This document shows, piece after piece, positions 50,890 to 58,957 of a stretch of DNA of 64,000 nt; the first letter of the stretch is position 1; every line of letters starts with the position of its first letter. Origin of the DNA: Streptomyces sp. NBC_01471 (lineage in GTDB: Bacteria > Actinomycetota > Actinomycetes > Streptomycetales > Streptomycetaceae). Where the stretch lies: the NCBI RefSeq assembly GCF_041438865.1, contig NZ_CP109450.1, positions 6,698,001-6,762,000 of the forward strand, given 5' to 3'. A program made the translations under genes and the position numbers. The notes under the pieces were generated by a model, which saw nothing but the letters and a program-made list of their open reading frames with translations, made no database searches and was not told where the DNA came from.

Positions 50890-53021
50890 CGCAGGAACGC
50901 GGCGGCGACGCCCGCGTCGACCGGCACCAGCAGCCCGGTGGTGTGCGACAGATCCCCGCCGGTCAGCGCGTAGACCGCGTTCGCGACGTGCTCCGGCAGC
51001 ACTTCCCGCTTGAGCAGGGTCCGCTGGGCGTAGAACTCACCGAGCTTCTCCTCCTCGACCCCGTACACCGCCGCCCGTTCGGCGCCCCAGCCGCCCGCGA
51101 AGATTCCCGAACCGCGTACCACACCGTCCGGGTTGACCCCGTTGACCCGGATCGAGTGCTCGCCCAGCTCGGCCGCGAGCAGCCGCACCTGGTGCGCCTG
51201 GTCGGCCTTGGCCGCGGAGTACGCGATGTTGCGGGGGCCGGCGAACACCGCGTTCTTGGACACGACGTAGACGATGTCGCCGCCGAGCCCCTGTGCGGTC
51301 ATCGTCCGGGCGGCCTCGCGGGACACCAGGAACGAGCCGCGCGCCATGATCGAGTGCTGGCGGTCCCAGTCCTCGGCGGTGGTCTCCAGGAGCGGCCTGG
51401 ACAGCGAGATCCCGGCGTTGTTGACGACCAGGTCGACGCCCCCGAAGGCCAGTACCGCCTCGGCGAAGGCCGCGGTGATCTGTGCCTCCGACGTGACGTC
51501 GACGGTCACCGCGACGGCGCGGTCGGGGCCGCCCAGCTCGTCGGCGACCCGTGCGGCGCCCGCGCCGTCCCGGTCGGCGACGACCACACAGGCCCCTTCG
51601 GCGGCCAGCCGCCGCGCGATGGCCCGGCCGATCCCCGAACCGGCGCCGGTCACCAGCGCGACCCGGGTGGCGAGAGGCTTCGGCTTCGGCATCCGGCGGA
51701 GCTTGGCCTCCTCCAGCTCCCAGTACTCGATACGGAACTTCTCCGCCTCGTCGATGGGCGCGTACGTGGACACGGCCTCGGCCCCGCGCATCACCTGGAC
51801 CGCGTTGAGGTAGAACTCCCCGGCCACACGCGCCGTCTGCTTGTCCTTGCCGAAGGAGAACATCCCCACTCCGGGCACCAGCACGATCGCCGGATCGGCG
51901 CCGCGCATCGCGGGCGAGCCGGGTGTCGCGTGCCGCTCGTAGTACGCCCGGTACTCCTCGCGGTACGCGGCGTGCAGCTCGCGCAGCCGGGCGATCACCT
52001 CGTCCACCGGGGCGGCGGGCGGCAGATCCAGGACCAGCGGGCGCACCTTGGTCCGCAGGAAGTGGTCGGGGCAGGAGGTGCCGAGGGCCGCGAGCCGGGG
52101 GTGGGCGGTGCGGGACAGGAAGTCGAGCACCGTGTCCGCGTCGCTGAAGTGCCCGACCTGCGGCCGGTCGGCGGACGCGAGACCGCGGACGACCGGGGCC
52201 AGCGCGGCGGCCCTCGCCCGCCGCTCGGCCGCCGGGAGCGGCGCGTACCCCTCCTGTACGGGACCGAACGGCTCGGGCCTGCCGTGCCGGGCCAGATACT
52301 CCTCGGCGGTGCGGATGATGAAGAGCGAGCGCTCCTCGCACTCCTCGGCCGTCGCGCCCCAGGCGGTGATCCCGTGGCCGCCGAGCACACAGCCGACCGC
52401 CCGCGGGTGGGCGGCCCGCACCGCCGCGATGTCGAGCCCCAGCTGGAAGCCCGGCCGCCGCCACGGCACCCACACCACCCGGTCCCCGAAGCAGTCGGCC
52501 GTGAGTTTCTCCCCGTCGGCGGCGCAGGCCAGCGCGATCCCCGAGTCGGGGTGCAGATGGTCGACATGGGGGGCGTCGACCAGGCCGTGCATCGCGGTGT
52601 CGATGGAGGGGGCCGCGCCGCCCCTGCCGTGCAGGCAGTGGTCGAAAGCGGCCACCATCTCGTCCTCGCGTTCGACGCCCGGATAGACGGCGGCGAGCGC
52701 ACGCAGCCGGTCCAGCCGCAGGACGGCCAGCCCCGATGCGGTGAGCGTGCCCAGATCGCCGCCCGAGCCCTTCACCCAGAGCAGCTCGGTGTCCCGGCCG
52801 GTCACCGGATCGACGCCGGAGCCCTTGGCCGACGTGTTGCCGCCCGCGTAGTTGGTGTTGCGCGGATCGGAACCGAGCCTGCGGGAGCGCGCCACCAGCG
52901 CGGCGACCTCGGGGGGCTGCGCTTCCCGCGCGGATTCCGGGACGTCCCTTGCGGTATGAGGGACTCCGGGCGCTTCCGGGACTTCGGGTACGTCCGGAAC
53001 GTCCGGCACGGAGTGCGCCAT
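50886..53021 (-). CDS. bifunctional rhamnulose-1-phosphate aldolase/short-chain dehydrogenase
   Basis: A 711-residue fusion. After a Pro/Val-rich N-terminal tail (VPDVPDVPEVPEAPGVP), residues 50-440 are a class II aldolase domain (RNTNYAGGNTSAKG; metal His in DAPHVDHLHPDSG; VLGGHGITAW). Residues 450-711 are a short-chain dehydrogenase with VALVTGAGSGIGRAIARRLA, VVNNAGIS and a YSAAK catalytic site. It splits rhamnulose-1-phosphate to DHAP and lactaldehyde, and probably oxidises lactaldehyde to lactate (family knowledge). The ATG at 53021 follows a G-rich site inside the end of rhaI; the reading frames overlap slightly with both neighbours' signals. Confidence 0.92.
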   Translation of the reverse strand: MAHSVPDVPDVPEVPEAPGVPHTARDVPESAREAQPPEVAALVARSRRLGSDPRNTNYAGGNTSAKGSGVDPVTGRDTELLWVKGSGGDLGTLTASGLAVLRLDRLRALAAVYPGVEREDEMVAAFDHCLHGRGGAAPSIDTAMHGLVDAPHVDHLHPDSGIALACAADGEKLTADCFGDRVVWVPWRRPGFQLGLDIAAVRAAHPRAVGCVLGGHGITAWGATAEECEERSLFIIRTAEEYLARHGRPEPFGPVQEGYAPLPAAERRARAAALAPVVRGLASADRPQVGHFSDADTVLDFLSRTAHPRLAALGTSCPDHFLRTKVRPLVLDLPPAAPVDEVIARLRELHAAYREEYRAYYERHATPGSPAMRGADPAIVLVPGVGMFSFGKDKQTARVAGEFYLNAVQVMRGAEAVSTYAPIDEAEKFRIEYWELEEAKLRRMPKPKPLATRVALVTGAGSGIGRAIARRLAAEGACVVVADRDGAGAARVADELGGPDRAVAVTVDVTSEAQITAAFAEAVLAFGGVDLVVNNAGISLSRPLLETTAEDWDRQHSIMARGSFLVSREAARTMTAQGLGGDIVYVVSKNAVFAGPRNIAYSAAKADQAHQVRLLAAELGEHSIRVNGVNPDGVVRGSGIFAGGWGAERAAVYGVEEEKLGEFYAQRTLLKREVLPEHVANAVYALTGGDLSHTTGLLVPVDAGVAAAFLR

Positions 53022-53023
53022 GG

Positions 53024-54190
53024 TCAGGCCCCCCATCCGGCCTGGGTGCCGCCCACGCGCTCGGCGGCGATCCGCTCCTGCCTGCCGGAGGCGAGATAGG
53101 CGGCCACCGGATCGGGGCGCAGCCCGTTCTCCTCCCGGATCCCGGCGAGCAGCGGCCTGACGTCGGTGTTGTACGCGTCCATCAGCACGGCGTTCGCGGC
53201 GAGCACGTCCCCGGAGCGCTGCGCGGCGCCGAGTGCCCCGGCGTCGACGCGGAGCGCCTTCGCCGTGGCCTCCTGGACGTTCATCACCGACCGGATGACG
53301 GCCGGGACCTTGGCCTCGATGTTGTGGCACTGGTCGAGCATGAAGTTGACCTGGGCAGCCGGATCCAGGCCGCCGTTCCTGACGACCTCGTGCATGATCC
53401 GGAACAGCTGGAAGGGATCGGCGGCTCCCGCCATCAGATCGTCGTCGGCGTAGAAGCGGGAGTTGAAGTCGAAGGCCCCCAGCTTCCCTTCCCGCAGCAG
53501 CACGGCGACGATGAACTCGATGTTGGTGCCCGGCGCGTGGTGCCCGGTGTCCACGACCACTTTCGCCTTGGGGCCGAGCTTCAGGCAGTGGGCGTACGCC
53601 GTGCCCCAGTCGGGCACGTCCGTGGCGTAGAAGGCGGGCTCGAAGAGCTTGTACTCCAGCAGCATCCGCCGGCCGTCCCCCAGCCGCGCGTACACGGTCG
53701 CCAGTGCTTCGGCGAGCCGGTCCTGGCGGGCCACCACATCGTCCTGGCCCGGGTAGTTGGTGCCGTCGGAGAACCAGAGCTTGAGATCGGACGAGCCGGT
53801 CGCGTCCATGATGTCGACGCACTCCAGCAGATGTGCCACCGCCTTGCGCCGCACCGCCGCGTCGGGATGCGTCACCGAGCCCAGCTTGAAGTCGTCGTCC
53901 TGGAAGACGTTGGAGTTGACCGCGCCCAGCGTCAGCCCGCGCTCCTTCGCGTACGCGGCCAGGGCGGCGTAGTCGTCGACCCGGTCCCAGGGGATGTGCA
54001 GGGAGACCCGGGGGGCCACCCCGGTGAAGGCATGAACCTGCGCGGCGTCGTCCAGCTTCTCGAACGGATCACGGGGCACTCCGGGCTGCGCGAACACCTT
54101 GAACCGGGTGCCGGAGTTCCCGTAGCCCCAGGACGGGGTCTCGATTGTCTGCGACGCCAGCGCGGCCTTCACGGCCGAGAGTTCAGACAT
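53024..54190 (-). CDS. rhaI: L-rhamnose isomerase
   Basis: This isomerase converts L-rhamnose to L-rhamnulose, the first catabolic step. The 388-residue protein is of the Rhizobium/Streptomyces RhaI type, a xylose-isomerase-like TIM barrel, rather than the E. coli RhaA type. Metal-binding segments include LLEYKLFEPAFYATDVPDWG, VVVDTGHHAPGTNIEF and GAFDFNSRFYADDDL. The ATG at 54190 is 12 nt from a perfect operator palindrome. It is the first gene of the rha operon and is divergent from the LacI regulator. Confidence 0.93.
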   Translation of the reverse strand: MSELSAVKAALASQTIETPSWGYGNSGTRFKVFAQPGVPRDPFEKLDDAAQVHAFTGVAPRVSLHIPWDRVDDYAALAAYAKERGLTLGAVNSNVFQDDDFKLGSVTHPDAAVRRKAVAHLLECVDIMDATGSSDLKLWFSDGTNYPGQDDVVARQDRLAEALATVYARLGDGRRMLLEYKLFEPAFYATDVPDWGTAYAHCLKLGPKAKVVVDTGHHAPGTNIEFIVAVLLREGKLGAFDFNSRFYADDDLMAGAADPFQLFRIMHEVVRNGGLDPAAQVNFMLDQCHNIEAKVPAVIRSVMNVQEATAKALRVDAGALGAAQRSGDVLAANAVLMDAYNTDVRPLLAGIREENGLRPDPVAAYLASGRQERIAAERVGGTQAGWGA

Positions 54191-54201
54191 GCCCAACCCC
54201 T

Positions 54202-54256
54202 TCAATGAATCGATTCATTGAGCGGTGAAGCTAGTAGCGGTCCACACCGGCGTCAA
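54202..54256 (-). promoter_or_regulatory. rhaI promoter and palindromic LacI operator
   Basis: TCAATGAATCGATTCATTGA at 54202-54221 is a perfect 20-bp palindrome with the central CG typical of LacI-family sites. The minus-strand promoter is TTGACG (complement of 54251-54256), 17 nt, TAGCTT (complement of 54228-54233), so transcription starts at about 54221, at the edge of the operator. A bound repressor would block initiation or early elongation. Confidence 0.85.
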
Positions 54257-54298
54257 CCCTTGGCGCACCTCGGGGTGAGGGCCGCCTTCCAGCTGCTT

Positions 54299-54310
54299 TG
54301 AATCAATTCA
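54299..54310. promoter_or_regulatory. second LacI-type operator
   Basis: TGAATCAATTCA differs at one base from the core TGAATCGATTCA of the rhaI operator and lies 93 bp (about nine helical turns) from it, centre to centre. It may support looping or autoregulation of the lacI-family gene. Confidence 0.65.
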
Positions 54311-54484
54311 CCGGGGCGGCGGCCCGACTGCCCGGAGCAGAGATGGGAGGGGCCCGCCGGGCCCGGGGATCCGCCCGTCTCGCCCGAGCCGGGGCGCGAC
54401 CGTACGATGAGCGCACTCCGTGCGGGCAGCCGGACATCACCCGGGCGGGCCCGGACACAGCCAGGTACAGCAGGTGGGACAGAC

Positions 54485-55498
54485 GTGGCAGGCATCAAGG
54501 ACGTGGCCAGGCGTGCGGGCGTCTCGGTCGGCACCGTGTCCAACGTCATCAACCGGCCGGCCTCCGTCTCGCCGGAGACCCGCGGCCGTGTGCAGGCGGC
54601 CATCGCCGAACTCGGCTACGTACGGAGCGAGTCGGCAAGGCAGCTGAGGGCGGGCAGCAGCAGGATCGTGGCGCTGCTCGTGCTCGACATGGGCAACCCC
54701 TTCTTCGTGGACATCGCCCGCGGGGCCGAACGGGCCGCGCGGGCGGCCGGGCTCGGCGTCATGGTCTGCAACAGCGACCAGAGCGCGACGGAGGAGGCCG
54801 CCTACCTCTCGCTCTTCGCCGAGCAGCGCGTGCTGGGGGTGCTGGTCACCCCCGCCGACCCCACCGGGAAGAGCCTGGAGGACTTCGGCCGGCACGGCAT
54901 CCCCTCCGTACTGGTCGACCGGGTGGCGTCGGGCGCCACCTCCTGCGCGGTCTCGGTCGACGACGTCCACGGCGGCACCCTGGCCGTTCGCCACCTCGTC
55001 GCCGCGGGCCACCGGTCGATCGCCTTCGTCACCGGTCCGCCGGAGCTGCGCCAGATCCAGGACCGCAGGAAGGGCGCGCTGGCCGCGCTTCAGGAGGCAG
55101 GGCTCCCGCCGGAGACCCTGGTGGAGATCTCCACGGGGCGGCTCGACGTGGCGGCGGGCCGGGACGCCGGTGCCCGGCTGGTCGGGCTGGTCCCGCGGCC
55201 GACGGCCGTCTTCTGCGTGAACGACCTGCTGGCGCTCGGCGTGCTCCAGTCGCTGTACGCGGCGGGCGTCAAGGTGCCGCAGGACATGGCCATCGTCGGC
55301 TACGACGACATCGAGTTCGCGGCGGCGGCGGCCGTGCCGCTGACGTCGGTACGCCAGCCCGCGGTGCTGATGGGACGGATGGCGGCCGAACTCCTCCTGG
55401 AGGAGGCCGGGTACGCAGGCGACGGCGAGCATCTGCACCGCGGTGTCATGCTCCAGCCCGAGCTCGTCGTCCGGGCGTCGAGCATTCTGCCGCACTGA
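54485..55498 (+). CDS. LacI family regulator of rhamnose catabolism
   Basis: A 337-residue repressor with the LacI DNA-binding domain (IKDVARRAGVSVGTVSNVIN, hinge SARQLRAGSSR) and a periplasmic-binding-protein-like effector domain (VALLVLDMGNPFFVDIARGA, GYDDIEFAAAAAVPLTSVRQP). The GTG at 54485 is preferred because the sequence from there matches the family start; a longer frame from 54407 is possible. It is divergent from rhaI, with matching palindromic operators in the shared promoter region, so it very probably represses the rha operon until rhamnose or a derivative binds. Confidence 0.92.
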   Translation: MAGIKDVARRAGVSVGTVSNVINRPASVSPETRGRVQAAIAELGYVRSESARQLRAGSSRIVALLVLDMGNPFFVDIARGAERAARAAGLGVMVCNSDQSATEEAAYLSLFAEQRVLGVLVTPADPTGKSLEDFGRHGIPSVLVDRVASGATSCAVSVDDVHGGTLAVRHLVAAGHRSIAFVTGPPELRQIQDRRKGALAALQEAGLPPETLVEISTGRLDVAAGRDAGARLVGLVPRPTAVFCVNDLLALGVLQSLYAAGVKVPQDMAIVGYDDIEFAAAAAVPLTSVRQPAVLMGRMAAELLLEEAGYAGDGEHLHRGVMLQPELVVRASSILPH

Positions 55499-55613
55499 CG
55501 TCCGGCCGGCGGACGCACGGCCGGACAGGCCGTCACGGGATCCAGCGAACTACCCAACGACATATGCGTGTTGGCTGACGGAAACAGCTCCGCTGCGCCA
55601 TCATCGGCCCGAG

Positions 55614-55772
55614 ATGCCGGATACCTCCCGGGACGATGCCGCCGTCCCCACCCCTGCCCCTGAGCCGCGTGGCTGTCTCTTCGCGCTCTCCCAGCCGCCC
55701 CTGATGATCTTCCTCGGGGTGATCTGCTGTCTGCTGCTCATGGCGGTCGTGCACGATCTGTTCCTGCTGTGA
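55614..55772 (+). CDS. small single-pass membrane protein
   Basis: A 52-residue protein: a Pro/Asp-rich N-terminal half, then GCLFALSQPP and one membrane segment (LMIFLGVICCLLLMAVV) ending in HDLFLL. It begins at the ATG at 55614 with no evident ribosome-binding site, 115 nt after the lacI-family gene and on the same strand. No family is recognised. The switch from polar to strongly hydrophobic codons at high third-position GC supports real coding. Confidence 0.5.
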   Translation: MPDTSRDDAAVPTPAPEPRGCLFALSQPPLMIFLGVICCLLLMAVVHDLFLL

Positions 55773-55940
55773 TGGTGAGTTCGGCCGGCGCCCGCCGACG
55801 CCAGTGCGGTGCCCGGGCGCACCGGGGCGCCGTACCCGCGGTGGATTCCGCGGGCACGGCGCCCGGCTTCTGGCGTATGTCGTTGTCTGCGCGGTGCCGT
55901 CGCCCCGAGTCGGACGGCGCCGGGCCTCTCGCGGCCTGGC

Positions 55941-56354
55941 TCAGCTTTCGGCCAGAATGTGCGAGAGCTCGGTGTCGAGGTCGAAGTGACGGTGTTCCGT
56001 GCCGGGTGGCACGGCGGCGTCGGTCCGCTTGAGGAACGACTCCAGGGCCCTCGCAGGGGCTTCGAGCAGGGCTTCTCCCTCCGGGGAGCTCAGGGCGATG
56101 CAGACCACGCCCTGACCGTGACTGCGCGACGGCCAGACTCGGACGTCGCCGGTGCCGGTGGGCCTGTGCAGACCCTCCGCGAGGAGATCGCGGGCGAAGA
56201 CCCACTCCACGGTCTCCTCGGCTCCGGTGTGGAAGGTGGCATGCACGGCATACGGATCGGCCGTGTCATACCGCAGGCCCGCGGGTACAGGCAGTGATGA
56301 CTCGCTCGACACAACGAGGCGCAGGTGCAGCTCGCAGCTGACCGTGGTGTTCAT
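55941..56354 (-). CDS. ssgB: sporulation/cell division protein SsgB
   Basis: A 137-residue SALP (SsgA-like) protein. The sequence (start MNTTVSCELHLRLVVSSESS, middle HTGAEETVEWVFARDLLAEG, end HRHFDLDTELSHILAES) matches my memory of S. coelicolor SsgB across its whole length; this protein is extremely conserved in Streptomyces. SsgB, localised by SsgA, recruits FtsZ to sites of sporulation septation in aerial hyphae. The start is the ATG at 56354; upstream in-frame ATGs lack support. The gene is monocistronic. The presence of ssgB is the strongest single indicator of a sporulating Streptomyces or close relative. Confidence 0.96.
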   Translation of the reverse strand: MNTTVSCELHLRLVVSSESSLPVPAGLRYDTADPYAVHATFHTGAEETVEWVFARDLLAEGLHRPTGTGDVRVWPSRSHGQGVVCIALSSPEGEALLEAPARALESFLKRTDAAVPPGTEHRHFDLDTELSHILAES

Positions 56355-56565
56355 AAGCGCCAGGGCCTTTCGCTCAGTGTGCGCTCGGGGATTCGCACGT
56401 CGGCGAAATCGACATGCCACCTACGGTGCCGTTGTAAACCCCTCTGACCGATTTGTGGCTCTTAAGGTCGCCTGTACGGCCGAGTGTGAGTTTGTACGGT
56501 TACGGCAAACGGGTGACGCCCGGCGTGGCGGCTCCAGCTCCGGCCGGTCCAGTAGGTTGGACAGC

Positions 56566-57030
56566 ATGAATGCGGAGAGTGACGGCCGGGGTGGGGTCGC
56601 TGCGGTGGACTCGGGGGGAGGCGAAACCGGCGTGAGCGGCGCCGGTGCGCCCCCGGAGCGGGTGCCCGGGTCCCGGGCCCCGGCCTTCGTCCGGAAGTCC
56701 AGGGCGCTGCGCCTGGGCTGGCGGGCGGGCATCTTCCTGGTGGGGCTCGCCGTGGTCGCCGCGGGCGTGGTCATGCTGCCGCTCCCGGGGCCCGGCTGGC
56801 TGGTGATCTTCGGAGGCATGGCGGTCTGGGCGACCGAGTTCGTCTGGGCGCAGCTGGTGCTGCGCTGGACCAGGCGGAAGGTGGCCGGGGCGGCCCGCAA
56901 GGCACTCGACCCCCGGGTCCGGCGCCGGAACCTGATCCTGCTGACCGCCGGGCTCGTGATCGCCGCCGTACTGCTCGCGATCTACGTCAGGCAGTTCGGG
57001 ATCGTGATGCCGTGGAAGATCCACGAGTGA
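56566..57030 (+). CDS. PGPGW-motif membrane protein (TIGR02611 family)
   Basis: A 154-residue membrane protein. A disordered N-terminus is followed by three hydrophobic segments, with the family motif MLPLPGPGWLVIFGGMAVWA between the first two. The family occurs in actinobacteria and has no known function. TAGGTT lies 7 nt before the ATG at 56566, predicting a leaderless mRNA. Two tRNA-Val genes follow downstream. Confidence 0.85.
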   Translation: MNAESDGRGGVAAVDSGGGETGVSGAGAPPERVPGSRAPAFVRKSRALRLGWRAGIFLVGLAVVAAGVVMLPLPGPGWLVIFGGMAVWATEFVWAQLVLRWTRRKVAGAARKALDPRVRRRNLILLTAGLVIAAVLLAIYVRQFGIVMPWKIHE

Positions 57031-57100
57031 CTGGAGAGCCGGAGTGACTGAAGATCCACGAGCGGCTCCGGGGTGGTCCGGAACGGCCCGGGGCATGCGG

Positions 57101-57106
57101 TAATGT
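57101..57106 (+). promoter_or_regulatory. -10 box of the first tRNA-Val(CAC)
   Basis: TAATGT lies 13 nt before the tRNA 5' end. No clear -35 box is seen. Confidence 0.4.
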
Positions 57107-57119
57107 TTTCCCTGCGCCC

Positions 57120-57191
57120 GGGCGATTAGCTCAGTGGGAGAGCGCTTCGTTCACACCGAAGAGGTCACTGGTTCGAACCCAGTATCGCCCA
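57120..57191 (+). tRNA. tRNA-Val(CAC), copy 1
   Basis: A 72-nt cloverleaf: acceptor GGGCGAT/ATCGCCC, D-arm TAGCTCAGTGGGAGAGC, anticodon loop TTCACAC (anticodon CAC), T-arm GGTTCGAACCC. CCA is not encoded. Confidence 0.96.
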
Positions 57192-57201
57192 CCGTCCGGT
57201 T

Positions 57202-57239
57202 CCGATGGCCCGGAGGCTTTCCAGCCTCCGGGCCATCGG
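57202..57239 (+). terminator. terminator after the first tRNA-Val(CAC)
   Basis: A perfect 17-bp stem (57202-57218 with 57223-57239) with loop TTCC begins 11 nt after the tRNA. Confidence 0.85.
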
Positions 57240-57294
57240 CGTTCCGCGGCGACGCCGTGGGCCGGCCCTCCTCCGCCGTGCCCTCCGTAAGGGT

Positions 57295-57324
57295 TTGAAC
57301 CAGGACCGGCGGGACCTGTATGGT
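57295..57324 (+). promoter_or_regulatory. promoter of the second tRNA-Val(CAC)
   Basis: TTGAAC (57295-57300), 18 nt, TATGGT (57319-57324) lies 13 nt before the tRNA. The two identical tRNA genes thus appear to be separate transcription units. Confidence 0.65.
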
Positions 57325-57337
57325 TCAGTCCGTTCCC

Positions 57338-57409
57338 GGGCGATTAGCTCAGTGGGAGAGCGCTTCGTTCACACCGAAGAGGTCACTGGTTCGAACCCAG
57401 TATCGCCCA
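57338..57409 (+). tRNA. tRNA-Val(CAC), copy 2
   Basis: Identical to copy 1 across all 72 nt. CCA is not encoded. Confidence 0.96.
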
Positions 57410-57417
57410 CCGGGTGC

Positions 57418-57449
57418 AGGCCGGTCCGTCACCGCGGACCGGCCTTTCT
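57418..57449 (+). terminator. terminator after the second tRNA-Val(CAC)
   Basis: An 11-bp stem (57418-57428 with 57435-57445) followed by TTCT lies 8 nt after the tRNA. Confidence 0.7.
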
Positions 57450-57482
57450 CATGCCGTGCGCCGGCCTTGTCCTGCCGTACGG

Positions 57483-58208
57483 TCAGGCCACCACGGACAG
57501 TTCGGGCCGCAGCGGCCACGACGGATCCACTGCCTCCGGTGTGCCCTGCCGGGTGAACCAGGCCTGCAGCCCGCGGGCCTGCGCCGCGTGCCAGGTCGTC
57601 TGCAGCGTGTGCAGCTCACCGGGTGTCAGCCGCTCCAGCCGGCCCGCGAACCGGCGCCCTATCGCCCGTACGAGCTCCAGTGAGGCCAGCGCGTCCGCGG
57701 CCGCGTCGTGGGCGCCTTCCAGCCGCACCTCGTACTGCTCGCAGAGGTCCGTCAGGGTGCGGTGGCCCTTGCGGTAGCGGTCCAGGTGTTTGTCCAGGAC
57801 GCGCGGGTCCAGCACCCGCAGTGGGGAATCCCCGAGGTACCGGCCGAGCGACGAGGCGCGGTGGCGCTTCAACTCCCGGTCGAGCAGGGTCAGATCGAAG
57901 GGCGCGTTCATGACCACCAGGGGACGGCCCGCCGCGCACTGCTCCGCCAGTGCCTTGGCCACCTCCGCCACCACGGGGGACGGCCAGCGGCCGTTGCGCT
58001 GCAGATAAAGATCGGTCAGGCCGTGGATCTCGGTGGCGCCCGCGGGAACCGGGATGCCCGGATTCACCAGCCAGCGGGTGGTGCGCGGGCGCCCGCCCGC
58101 GGCGTCCTGCACGACCAGCGCCGCGGACACGATGCGGTCGTCCTCGACGTCCACGCCGGTCGTCTCGGTGTCAAAAGCGGCCAGGGGTCCTTCGAACCAG
58201 CACGGCAT
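57483..58208 (-). CDS. DEDDh 3'-5' exonuclease (DnaQ-like)
   Basis: A 241-residue exonuclease with all four acidic positions and the His: Exo I AAFDTETTGVDVEDDRI, Exo II VVMNAPFDLTLLDRELK and Exo III GAHDAAADALASLELV. It resembles the proofreading epsilon subunit and RNase T, but is a stand-alone protein, so it may act in DNA repair or RNA trimming. The ATG at 58208 follows GAGGAG; the frame is open upstream but without support. It faces the tRNA genes convergently. Confidence 0.9.
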   Translation of the reverse strand: MPCWFEGPLAAFDTETTGVDVEDDRIVSAALVVQDAAGGRPRTTRWLVNPGIPVPAGATEIHGLTDLYLQRNGRWPSPVVAEVAKALAEQCAAGRPLVVMNAPFDLTLLDRELKRHRASSLGRYLGDSPLRVLDPRVLDKHLDRYRKGHRTLTDLCEQYEVRLEGAHDAAADALASLELVRAIGRRFAGRLERLTPGELHTLQTTWHAAQARGLQAWFTRQGTPEAVDPSWPLRPELSVVA

Positions 58209-58390
58209 GTCCCAACTCCTCGCACTCACTTGGCAGATGGCGTGCGACATCCGCCCGATTCGGTGATACCCGGCTGTTTGCGACATACGCCGACCGGAGA
58301 CAACACAGGTGACGGGCGAGGACATTGACGGCCCGTCACCGGAAACGAATCGGCACGGTATCGGCATATTCCGGAAGGCACACCACAGCC

Positions 58391-58957
58391 ATGGCGCTCA
58401 CGCAGCCCGAACGGGGCCCCCTGGTGCCCGAGCGGCTCGCGCTGCTGCGCGGTTCGCTCGCCACCACCGCCTGTATGGAGACCTTTCAGGTGGGATATCT
58501 GCACGCGGTCGCGGCCGCTTCGGGATGTTCGCTGTCCCAGCCCTTCCCGGACAACGGCATCGACTGGCATGTGAGCCACGGAGCTCCGGCCCACACCGTG
58601 GACGACGAAGTGACGATCAAGGTGCAGCTGAAATGCACCTACCAGATCGCCCCGGACCCGCCGGGTGCGGCCTTCTCGTTCACGCTCGACAACGCCCATC
58701 TCGTGAAGCTCGCCCGTACGCCGGTCTCGGTCCACAAGATCCTCGTCGTGATGCTGGTGCCGCGGACCCGGGACGACTGGCTGCGGGCCGGTCACGACCG
58801 GCTCGATCTGCGGCACTGCTGTTACTGGACCAACCTGGCGGGCCACCCGGTGACGGGCCGGCACAGGACCACCGTGCGGATCCCGACCTCGCGGATATTC
58901 GACGACCGAGCACTCTGCGAGATCATGGCCCGTGTGGGGTCCGGAGGGAGACCCTGA
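58391..58957 (+). CDS. DUF4365 domain protein
   Basis: A 188-residue protein that I assign to DUF4365 from its overall pattern: RGSLATTACMETFQVGYLHA, VTIKVQLKCTYQ, and LVKLARTPVSVHKILVVMLVP with DLRHCCYWTNL. The beta-strand/Lys pattern (KVQLKCT) recalls the nuclease-like folds to which this family has been compared, but no activity is known to me. It overlaps the next gene by 1 nt (TGATG), so the two proteins are made together. It is divergent from the exonuclease gene. Confidence 0.75.
   Translation: MALTQPERGPLVPERLALLRGSLATTACMETFQVGYLHAVAAASGCSLSQPFPDNGIDWHVSHGAPAHTVDDEVTIKVQLKCTYQIAPDPPGAAFSFTLDNAHLVKLARTPVSVHKILVVMLVPRTRDDWLRAGHDRLDLRHCCYWTNLAGHPVTGRHRTTVRIPTSRIFDDRALCEIMARVGSGGRP

Noticed and set aside
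54407..54484. Longer N-terminus for the LacI-family regulator
   Set aside because: The extra residues (Gly/Arg/Thr-rich) do not fit the LacI N-terminal DNA-binding domain, which begins at the GTG at 54485.
57120..57409. attB-type attachment site in the tRNA-Val genes
   Set aside because: Both tRNA genes are complete and identical, with their own terminators, and no integrase or tRNA 3' fragment duplicates lie nearby.
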